This document shows, piece by piece, positions 1 through 8,000 of a stretch of DNA of 14,874 nucleotides. The position numbers and the translations under genes are program-made. The stretch comes from Spirogloea muscicola (lineage: Eukaryota > Streptophyta > Zygnematophyceae > Spirogloeales > Spirogloeaceae). The stretch lies in contig WELB01000058.1 of assembly GCA_009602725.1 (NCBI GenBank), forward strand, positions 346,551 to 361,424. The letters are read 5' to 3'. The notes below the pieces were generated by a model that did no database searches, was not told the DNA's origin, and saw nothing but the letters and a program-made list of their open reading frames with translations. Within the stretch, counting starts at the first letter, position 1. The number at the start of each line of letters is the position of its first letter.

Positions 1-710
1 CTGCCAAGTATATGTCACCAGTAGTAGGGCGTACTGTGGGCAAAGACGGGGTTCGCGTCGACCCCAAAGTAGTAGTCAATCATGCTGCATCTGTCTGCAG
101 AGACTGACGTAAAGGACTGGCTAAGTGCCACGGAATGTGCCGCAGTTGCGTTCCTTTCGAGGATTCGCACAGTACACCCGTTCCTGTCAGGATTCCTGCA
201 AGGACACGGAAGTATGACATCTCCTCTTACGAAGCTCACTCGTAAGGACGTACCCTGGGGTGGACGTCCAAATGCCCGCGGGCATTTGAGGAAATTCAAA
301 ACGGGTTCTCGTATCCCCACCTGTTTTGAGCCTTGCCTCGAGAAGGCGCTCCATTGTAGTCATATGTTGTGTGACGCCTCTTTGATCGGCATTTGCCGTT
401 CTCTTGCAGGAGGGTCACCCCGTAGCGTTTGAGTCTCGCCTGCTCAGTCCTGCCGGGCGCTTCTCAACTACGGGGGAAGCAAGAGCTCCTTGCTGTTGTG
501 CACGCCCTCCATGTGTGGCGATGCTATCTCAAGGGTGCTGAAATTACGGTTGTAACGGGCCATAGCCAGTCGACCGTTTTTCGCACACAACAGCAAACGA
601 GCAGGCGTCAAGCTTTGTGAGCTAGTAGTACGGTACCATTCCAATCCAGCGGGTGTACCACCCTGGAGATATCAATGCTGCGGACCCGGTGGCCGCAACA
701 TTGTAGGGGC
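1..710 (+). pseudogene. Reverse transcriptase tail and RNase H remnant of the chromovirus
   Basis: Short blocks typical of Ty3/gypsy polyproteins appear in shifting frames. GKDGVRVDPK near 40-70 is the end of the reverse transcriptase palm/thumb. SPLTKLTRKDVPW near 222-261 is the connection to RNase H. QELLAVVHALHVWRCYL near 480-530 is the RNase H core helix. HPGDINAADPV near 660-690 in another frame matches the conserved end of RNase H. At least three frame changes and several stops separate these blocks, so it is a relic. Divergence is moderate, since individual blocks remain easy to read. Confidence 0.8.
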
Positions 711-714
711 TGCT

Positions 715-1780
715 GTGGCGCCTGTCCTGTGTGCCACAAGGGCTCAGACCGCAGAAGTGCGGCCTGCCCGTGCGGCCGCTCGGCAGAGCACCACCAACCT
801 CTCTGAGCTATATGTGCGTGTTCGTGATGGGTATGGCACAGACCCTTGGTTTGCACGAGCAACCACACCACGCACTGTAGTATGTGACCACGGCTTCTGG
901 TGGCGAGGTGACGCCATTGTGGTGCCCAACTGCAATGCCTTGCGCACTGGTATCATGCAAGAGACGCATAAGCCTCAGTAAACTGGTCACTTGGGTATTG
1001 GAAAGACAAGGAAAGCTGTCAAGCTTCTCTTATGGTGGCCGGGCTTGTCAGTCCAAGTAGAGTCTTTGTAAGGACTTGCGCCACCTGCCAGCGTAGTACC
1101 GCACGCTCTCACAAGCTGCCACGTTGCTGGATGTCTGTGGACCGAGTATGGAAACTGCACAGAGTACCCGAGCGAATCGTCTGCCTGCGATCCTTGCTCC
1201 ACGGGTTATTTCTGGAAAGAAGTGTGCAGGCTTATTGGCACAAGCAATCCATGTCCGCAGCTTTCCACCCACTATCAGACAGTCAGACTGTGAGGTTGAA
1301 GCGGGATTTGGCAGACATGCTAAGGCATTTTGTAAACCTCAGTCAGGCTGACTGGGACGAGTACCCTTCTCCAGCGAGTATGCTGTGAACAACGCCTTTC
1401 ATGACTCCCCAAAGCACACCCTTCTTCCTGAATGTCAGCATCCCCGATCACCTTTGCAGGTGGGGAGGCCGGAGCGCGTTCCGGCCGCAGTAAGCTTTAC
1501 CGGTGACCTCCTGGAGGCTCAGCGGAGGGCTAAGCCGTTCTTGCCAATTGCTCACCACCGGCAAAAGCAGTATGCTGATTTACGTCGCAAGAATGTGTCC
1601 TTCGACGTGGGTGCCCTAGTGCTGTTAAGCACTGAGCACCTCGCTTTGCGGGCTCTGGGTACGCACACGTGGCTGCCCAAGTGGGTTGGACCCTTTCGTG
1701 TAATGCGCCTGGTCGGCAAGGTTGCATACGAGCTTGCTACACCGGTCCAATGTGTCGCAGCTCGGGCTATACGCTATACC
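715..1780 (+). pseudogene. Integrase remnant of the chromovirus
   Basis: An H2C2 zinc-binding region is visible: two histidines around 964-990, then CATCQRS near 1078-1098. A stop (979-981) and further frame changes interrupt it. The integrase catalytic core is poorly preserved between about 1120 and 1260. Its end is clear: AFHPLSDSQTVR near 1259-1295, then DMLRHFVNLSQADWDEY near 1315-1365. The C-terminal part with QKQYADLRRKNVSFDVG (about 1566-1616) and LPKWVGPFRVMRLVGKVAYEL (about 1672-1735) is the integrase C-terminal (GPY/F-type) region. Frames switch at least at 1380-1385, so the enzyme is dead. Confidence 0.8.
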
Positions 1781-1784
1781 ATTC

Positions 1785-2003
1785 AGATGGCCGTGTCCAA
1801 CCGCCCCCACCTCCCCTCGTACTTGACAACGAGGGGGAATTCGAGTGGAGGAGACTTTGTCCCACCGGGCCAATCTCCGTGGCTGTCGTAAGTCCCGTGA
1901 GTATCTTCTAAGTGGCTAGGCTCTGCGCCTGCGCACAGTACATGGAAATCTGATGTCAATCTTGCCAATTGTCCTTCCCTCGTTCAAGAGTATCTGACAG
2001 AAG
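1785..2003 (+). pseudogene. Chromodomain remnant at the end of the integrase
   Basis: After the integrase C-terminus a proline-rich stretch leads to DNEGEFE (near 1828-1848). This is the usual lead-in to a chromodomain of the form EFEVERIL. After a frame change, SREYL appears, and then STWKSDVNLANCPSLVQEYL at about 1937-1998. That block is the classical chromodomain C-terminal helix with its tryptophan. Two or more frameshifts break the domain. In the family the chromodomain is thought to steer integration toward particular chromatin. Confidence 0.75.
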
Positions 2004-2076
2004 GCATTGCCTCTTCTCTCCATCGTCCAGTATCTTCTGTAGTGCTCCCTTCTTGTTCCCGAGGACGTGAACATCT

Positions 2077-2087
2077 AAGTGGGGAGG
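2077..2087 (+). other. Polypurine tract of the chromovirus
   Basis: The purine-rich run AAGTGGGGAGG lies directly before TATGTAACG. This is where plus-strand priming would occur just before the 3' LTR, whose first bases in many Ty3/gypsy elements are TGTAAC. It lies about 75 bases after the last recognisable chromodomain block, which is the expected spacing. The role is inferred from position and composition. Confidence 0.55.
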
Positions 2088-2850
2088 TATGTAACGTTTC
2101 CTCCGTTTGAGAGTGCTAACGGTGTTGGTAACCTTACATGATCGTATCGTATCTATCCTTTGGAAGTCCCAAACGGCACCGGTAGCTTTGCTCCACTGTA
2201 TGTAGCTAAGTACGGTTTGAGGTCCCGGGCTCCGTACCACGTGCGCACCCCTCGGGCCCACGCCCTGCGGGCGGGCCGGCCGGGTGGCCAGCTCGCCTGG
2301 CCTCATGGCCTCATGGCCACCGTCCTCATGGCCTCAGTCCAGTCCCTTGGCCCCGTGAACCAGGCTCTTGGCCTGGCGCGCCACCTCCTTGGCGCTAGTC
2401 CCTTGGACTCGTGCTACAGGCCTCTGGCCCTGTGCGCCCGTCGTGTCCCCTTGTCAGGCCCGCTCCTCCGGGGAGGACCTTGGGGGCAACCCTCGTCACA
2501 CCCTCAGGGGAGGGGTGGCAGATGGAACGCTTATCAGTAGTAGGCAGAGGCCAGAGTCGGACCCGCGACGCCAAGAGAGGCACAGCCCTGCTGCTGCCTG
2601 CTGCCGCAGCCGCCGCCACAGCTCTGCTGATGCCGCCTGCTGCCCAGCCCGTCGCTGCGGCTCGTCGCTGCGGGCCTCGACGGCTCTCTGTAAGTATCAT
2701 GCCTGCGCCCCACTTGCGGGGACAGCCGCTGACCCTCGGTGAGTCGCCGCCTTCCGGCGGTGCCTCAGGGTAAGACGTCCGCTGCGCGCTGTACGCGTAT
2801 GTGTGCGCTGTGTGCGCTGGCGTTCCACTCTGTAAGGGGGTTGTCTCCAA
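2088..2850 (+). repeat. Probable 3' LTR of the chromovirus (right end not defined)
   Basis: The left edge is placed by the polypurine tract followed by TGTAACG at 2090. The segment is clearly more GC-rich than its flanks from about 2220 to 2820, and the track reads there are composition effects, not genes. Candidate TGTAA poly(A) signals, the form used by many green algae, lie at 2689-2693 and near 2831. No second LTR is in the window, so the right end cannot be fixed by comparison and 2850 is only an estimate from the drop in GC. It contains an internal duplication, listed separately. Confidence 0.45.
2341..2438 (+). repeat. Imperfect direct duplication (about 42 bp, period 56) inside the presumed LTR
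   Basis: 2341-2382 and 2397-2438 both start with AGTCCCTTGG and continue with roughly four matches in five, ending in GCGCC. Just upstream, CCTCATGG occurs three times between 2301 and 2331. Such short internal duplications are common in LTR U3 regions, where they may carry enhancer elements; that role is not shown here. Confidence 0.6.
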
Positions 2851-2954
2851 AACACCCTATGTCCGAAACCCAAACAGGACATTCTGACCCTAACTGTGTG
2901 ATTAGGAACAGAGATGTCACAGGCTCGCCCATTGAGGATACCAATTGAGGATAG

Positions 2955-2973
2955 GGGCTGGAAAAGCCAGCCC
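2955..2973. repeat. Perfect 7-bp hairpin GGGCTGG / CCAGCCC
   Basis: GGGCTGG at 2955-2961 pairs perfectly with CCAGCCC at 2967-2973 across a five-base loop, and a short A run follows. It begins two bases after a pair of ATTGAGGATA direct repeats. The stem shares GGGCTGG with the dispersed repeats further on. No transcript is known that would make it a terminator, so it is recorded only as a structure. Confidence 0.6.
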
Positions 2974-3025
2974 AAAAAAGAATGAACAAAGTACGAGAAG
3001 GGGGCCAGAGGAAGCGCTAAGACAT

Positions 3026-3047
3026 GGGCTGGCCTGTCACAGCCATT
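3026..3047 (+). repeat. Dispersed hairpin repeat, copy 1 (GGGCTGGCnTnTCACAGCC)
   Basis: GGGCTGGCCTGTCACAGCCA begins here; GGCTG and CAGCC can pair as a stem. The same consensus recurs at 3322, 3409 and 10405, so it is a repeated element and not chance GC-rich sequence. Function unknown. Confidence 0.55.
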
Positions 3048-3321
3048 TCCTTTGGATGGGGCTGTCTCTCTGTTGTGCCCTGCTGCTGATCGCCCAGCCC
3101 TGCTCGTCCTTTCCATTGGACGAACTGTTCCTTTCTCCAGCGGAATCTCCCTCTGATTGATCAAAGAAGCTTTGCAAAGAGGGGCTTGAATGCATCTAAC
3201 TTAGGCCCAACTGGTAACCTCTGGCTATAGATTTCTGAATTTATTCCGGTTCAGCCAACAACTGTGCTGAGTGAAGTGCGCTTTCATAATGGGGCATCCC
3301 CCCTGACCAAGTCACTCGATT

Positions 3322-3341
3322 GGGCTGGCGCTTCACAGCCA
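3322..3341 (+). repeat. Dispersed hairpin repeat, copy 2
   Basis: This copy reads GGGCTGGCGCTTCACAGCCA. The following bases (a pyrimidine-rich stretch, then GAGCTGCTTC) resemble those after copy 4 at 10405 (GAGCAGCTTC). The shared unit may therefore extend to about 55 bp. Confidence 0.5.
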
Positions 3342-3408
3342 CCGCCTCCTCTCGGAGCCGAGCTGCTTCTTCTTATGGATGAACTTCATACTTCTCTCTC
3401 TTTCTCTC

Positions 3409-3430
3409 GGGCTGGCTTGTCACAGTCATT
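3409..3430 (+). repeat. Dispersed hairpin repeat, copy 3
   Basis: This copy reads GGGCTGGCTTGTCACAGTCA, with one change (CAGTC for CAGCC) that weakens the stem. It is 87 bases after the start of copy 2. A long pyrimidine tract precedes it at about 3388-3408. Confidence 0.5.
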
Positions 3431-4109
3431 GCATTTCTGATCCCTCTCCCAGTCAACTTGTCCAATCCGAAGACCGCATCTCACACAGACCTGTCTATAG
3501 AACACTACGAGCCCTGACGAAACACGCTGTTCCATGAGGGCGGTGAAGCGCTATCCCAACCTGATGGACAAAGGGTCTGACAGATATGTCGATCAATGTG
3601 GACTACATCTCTCCGAGATGCCAGAGGAAGATGAATCCTCACAAGCGGGGACTGTGGATGGGTCATGTGAGGGCGGCTGCGTTTATCCAGCCAATGGAAA
3701 TGTCTTTCGTCTATGACAGACTTGACCCTGCTTCCTGAGATGCTCGAGCCACTGGCTACACATTCCTGGACGAGCAGGAGGATGACAGGCAACATAAATG
3801 CTGGCAATAGGAGTCCACACACCGCTCAAGGAAGGGTGAATCAACAGAGAAGAGCCACAGAGGCAGCAGCTCTTCGAAAACGCGCACTTGCTGTGACAAA
3901 GCACGTAGGGGAATAGAGTAAGGGCTTCACTGCAGTAACCTCAATCTTTGGGTTGCCGACTTCACCTCCCTTGTAGTCAGCACCCTGTGGCAACTATGAA
4001 GACCATCAGTCAAGCGAAGCAGAAGCAGCTCATCATCTTGTTGGTGCCAATGAGCATGTCACAGCTGTGGCTTGTACAGACTAGTCAAGACTTGGGGGTT
4101 CTCCTGATG

Positions 4110-4912
4110 ATAGCCCAACCCACTCAAAATTTACGAGCAGCACAAAGCTGCAGAGGGGCTCGTACAGCTGCCTACACAACAATTAGTTGCAGCTTGTGAA
4201 CAGTAGCTTGCTAAGCAGGCAATCCTGTCCTGAAGGGGCAGTAATTGCGAAAGGAAGAAGGCTGCTGAACTTACAAAGGCTCGTCTCCAGATCAATGCCC
4301 AGTCTCCTGTTTACAGTAAGAGGCCTCTTTGACTAGCTCGCCTTCGCATGATGGTAGTTGTTCCAGTAAATTTATGGTCGCCCCTTCAGCAGAGATTGAG
4401 GTAGTAAAATGCACTTGGCCGTGCTTATGACAGCACATGATCTTGACAGGTTCCTGAAAGACATGGTTCTGCAATAAGCTGCCTTCTTGAGTTCGTACTA
4501 GCATTTGCGACGGAACTTCAGCCAACCCCCTGTAGGGTCCTTGTGATGCAGGAGCGAAACACACAGCAAGACCACTTTGCCATTTAGCAAGACTGTGCAA
4601 GTACCTGATGCACCAATGAGCACATTGGTCTCATCTGCACTCATCTTGAGCGTCTCTTCGGAAGCACCTTCTGCGAAGCCACACCACCAAACAAATGTGT
4701 GCCCAAGCAAGCACCAGAAGTACGTTGGCACGCATGCCACTTGCCCTGCCCTTGCATCTAACAATGGCGCTGGTCACCTGAGACTTTGGTGGGAACACAG
4801 CACTCACAAGGTGAGTGCTGTGTAAGTGTGCATGACTTGCCATTCTGCATGAGAAGTCTCGTGTGGCACATCCTAAGTAGGTACCATGGAGGGTGTTGCC
4901 AACCTTGTTCAT
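4110..4912 (-). pseudogene. Degraded, apparently intronless sliding-clamp (PCNA-like) copy
   Basis: I read blocks in the order and near-spacing of PCNA on the - strand. DFSC then HSTHLVSAV (about 4860-4800) matches the FDC...DSSHVSLV region. IVRCKG (about 4765-4748) matches the YRCDR turn. EGASEETLKMSADE (4669-4628) matches the CAGNDDIITIKADD block. After a frame change, PYRGLAEVPSQML (about 4534-4496) matches the YSATVKMPSAEF region. EPVKIMCCHKHGQVHFTTS (about 4458-4402) matches the strand with a VTKEGVRFNTSG-like motif. A weak FALRY...PLS-like trace follows near 4280-4220. Between the main blocks no intron is needed, unlike the neighbouring genes. At least two frame changes are required and no full ORF exists. 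The two ends are approximate. A divergent clamp relative (HUS1/RAD1 class) or over-reading of weak similarity are the alternatives. Confidence 0.42.
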
Positions 4913-5042
4913 TTAATGTACCTGCTGCAGGAAGCATCAAGATTGTGGGCAAAAATTTCACCAAGTGCATGATGATTGATCAGATGCCAGTCACCAGCTG
5001 CTGCTTAGACAGGGCCCAGTTGCCATGACCAAATTATGGAGG

Positions 5043-8000
5043 TTAGCGCTCGGGCTTCAAGAGGCTAACCTCAGACACGACAATGAAGGCTTGCTTCTGC
5101 TCTGCCACATCTGCCAATGTTTTTCGGTCATCAGTGAGTTCAAGAGCAGCCCAGCCATCCTGTGCAGCGGCAGAATCCAGCCACAACAAAGAGTATCTGT
5201 TAGCCCATTCACATCTTATGTGAATGAAAGATGTCAATGGGCACATCTTCACGCCTCCTAGCTTTCACCTTAGATTATCCGTCTGCTGCGCAAGCAAGGC
5301 CAAGCATGACACCAGATCATTCCTCAAGCATTGGGGTACGCAACATCTCGCAAGTCAGGCAAGAAGGAGGCTCCCAGGCTCTTCCATACAGCGCTGGTAG
5401 CCTGCAGGCTTATGTGGCTGCCGCGCCTGAAGCCAAACAGCCTGTGGCACAACAACTTCAAGCGCCCAACCTGAAGTTCGCAACAGATGGACATTGAGTT
5501 GAGCAGACTGTAAAGCAGGAGTGCAACAGACTTCAAATGAAATGCACCGACAGTCTTTGAGAGAAAGCATCAACATCCAGGCTTGCAGGATAACTAGCGC
5601 ACTCATTTCTCTAGGAACTCACAGTGGTAGACCCTGGAAGTTTCTTTGTCAGTTGCTTCGGTGGCAGGTCCCCATCTCCTTTGAGATTGAGCGTCACAGC
5701 TGGTTAAGACAAGGAGTTGGCACAACTTTCACCCACAGTCAGCCAACCAAGAGACGAATGGGCGCGTTTTGGCAAATACTGGCATACTAAGATCACAACT
5801 TGGTCAAGCCAGGGTAATCTAAGCATGTGGTCCAGGAACACCCTCCTTATTACAGGATTGTAAAATCTACCCTGCTCAAGTGGGTGCCTGTCAAGGTTCG
5901 CTAAGCCCTCCTGTTGGAAAAGGCATTGGTGCTGGGGAAGGATGCCGCTGATCCTTCTAGAGAACCATTATTGACCACAACAAAGACAAAGTGGAAGCAG
6001 TTTTTACAGAAGGACTCACTCAGGAAGTCGTCTGCAAGTGCCCGTGCTCTCCTGCTAGGCACAGCAACCATGCTCTGCTCGACTTGGTGCAGCTGCAACA
6101 ATTCTTTGTACCTGCTCGGACATTGATAAGTTGTAAACGAGTGCAAAAAAGCCCGCTAAATCCATAGGCCTTGCAGGTGTAGCCATGGAGTGCCTGAATG
6201 ATGGCTAGAGTTGGCAGAGCCTAAGCACCTGGGGTGCTCCCGCTGGATGTCTTCCTTGCTCCTGATTGACTCCTGGGACATAATTTCGTGGATGTACCTG
6301 AATATGTCAAAATCTGCCCTGAGTATGACATTGGGAGGAGATAATAACCCCAGTCAAGGTCAGCATTACTCACTCTTCTAACGCAGACAGGCTCACCTGA
6401 TCTCAGAGTCCCTTCGCTCATGCGGCGTGATCTGCAGAAACCCATGTCCATGGTAGGTTATTGTGTCAGCCTTGCCCTTCCTAGCAAGGCATAAAAAGGA
6501 CAAACTGTATACACTTGTGTCGTACAGCAAGGTCGTGTCCTTGGACCTGGTCATGTGAACCAAAGTAATTGCACATGCAAAACTCCATACTAAGCAAAAA
6601 GCTCATCTACTTCCAGCAATTCAGTGCTGCTTGTTGAAGAACAAGCAACTAGACTTACTTCACCGCCATTCAAGACCTTGAGCCCCTTCACACGCGCCAC
6701 GACCATATATCGCTGGGCAGCACCAGATGTAGTGTGTGTGATGGGGTTGCCTGTCAGGCGCACATCCTGCCAAACGCAGTCCAGCATGCATGGCCAGCAC
6801 AGCCGAAGCCTAAGAATCTCCTTGAAGTCAAAGAGGCAGTAAGCCCACATAACACTTCTGCCAATCTTTCACTCTGCATTCATCAAGGCTATCAGCTTGT
6901 CTTCATGTGTTGATAACGTGCATAAGCATGTAGTGACTCCGCATTCCGTAGGGGCCCATGTCGGCTGTAGGAACACCTCTGAAGACAATTGCAGCAATGC
7001 TTGTCACATAGGATCCGCTTCAGCATTTGTTGGAAAACAAGACTGGCGGCAAGGACCCTGCCGTTTTTTTTGAGTAGTCCAAAGGGCTAGTATACTTGAC
7101 AGGGCCTATCCTTACGAACCTTCAGAGCCGAGTATGTATTCAGAGCATCAATAGCTGCCATGGTGCTTATGCTGTTGTTGCCTGACACACACAGCGATAC
7201 ACCCAATGCACTGTCAAAAGTGTAGCCATGTGGAAAGCCTTGAAGTAGAAAGTTTGTGCTGAGGCACGGCAAAGGCAACAGGGAAATGCACTTGCCGAGC
7301 ACCAAGCACCCGAGCTTGGCAAAGGGAGGCTCTGTGGCCCCGACTTCATGAGCAACTGGTGGCCCCACTTCTTCTGTGGCAGACAAGGGCTCCACATCGA
7401 GGAGCCCGTTGCCACCAAGGTTGAGCACCTCCAAACTACAAAATCATACAGGATAGAACTTGGAAACTTGAGCAGCAATTGTGCAGAGCCCTTAGAAGAG
7501 TGAGCGAAAGAAGGTCGCATCTCCAGCCATTCAGAACCCTAAGGCCTACCTGAAATCTAATATGTTGTCTCGACGCAGTGGTTACACTTGATTGAGCACT
7601 TTACATGTTGATTTACTTACATGTGATACTGAAAACTCAAGGATTGAAACACCTCAAAGTTGAAACAGGATGAGGGGAGATTGCACGTGTCGTACCTAAC
7701 AAGGCTGGACAAGCAATTAAACTCATCCCAAGTGCGTATTTGGTTGCCCTCGAGGTCAAGGAGGCGCAACAATGGGAAGCTGAGCTTGCAGCCACGTGCT
7801 GTGTCCAACTGCGTCAGGCAGCGCAAGGGCCTTGCCTCAAAGCAGCGCCTCCATTGACTTCTTACCTCTCAATCCCAAAGGCAACCGCAAATGAACATAT
7901 AAGCAGACTCAGTCCCACGACAAGCAAATGAGTAGCAGTACACCGTTTCAGCATCTCGCCTCTTGTTAAAGAAGGTATTCATACCGATTTGACTAGAGAC

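Larger units (their letters stand above)
1..2087 (+). mobile_element. Decayed Ty3/gypsy chromovirus (3' half of pol plus chromodomain)
   Basis: The + strand reads, in the Ty3/gypsy order, as the end of a reverse transcriptase, RNase H, an integrase with an HHCC zinc finger, the integrase core and C-terminal part, and a chromodomain, followed by a polypurine tract. The order RT-RNase H-integrase-chromodomain is that of chromoviruses. The reading frame changes repeatedly and in-frame stops occur (for example TAA at 979-981), so this copy cannot make a functional polyprotein. The 5' LTR, gag and the first part of pol lie left of the window. The element family is known from plants, fungi and green algae; the exact lineage is not resolved here. 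Confidence 0.85.
2851..4109. other. Gene-poor stretch between the retrotransposon and the clamp-like pseudogene
   Basis: No protein family could be recognised on either strand. The longest + strand open read here (3713-3916, 67 codons, lysine- and arginine-rich end) shows no domain, and the - strand reads of 3505-3822 look like noise. The stretch holds the 10-bp direct repeat ATTGAGGATA (2931-2940 and 2944-2953), the perfect hairpin at 2955-2973, an inverted repeat ATGTCC/GGACAT (2859-2864 with 2877-2882), and three of the four GGGCTGGC hairpin repeats. It may be decayed mobile DNA. Part of it could also be untranslated or intronic sequence of a gene I cannot see. Confidence 0.5.

Noticed and set aside
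2395-2850. Long open reads on both strands (151 and 120 codons) in the GC-rich stretch 2370-2850
   Set aside because: Open frames on both strands at once with low-complexity Ala/Arg/Pro content are a composition effect of the presumed LTR; no domain is visible.
3026-3430. CRISPR-like array from the repeated GGGCTGGC motif
   Set aside because: Only three copies with unequal spacing (about 296 and 87 bases), imperfect repeats, and a eukaryotic context.
3948-4199. 83-codon + strand open frame with a hydrophobic stretch
   Set aside because: No recognisable family and no coding-like pattern; it overlaps the antisense end of the clamp-like relic.
5231-5497. 88-codon + strand open frame
   Set aside because: It is antisense to TBCE exon 14 and the flanking introns; exon 14 itself is well conserved on the other strand.
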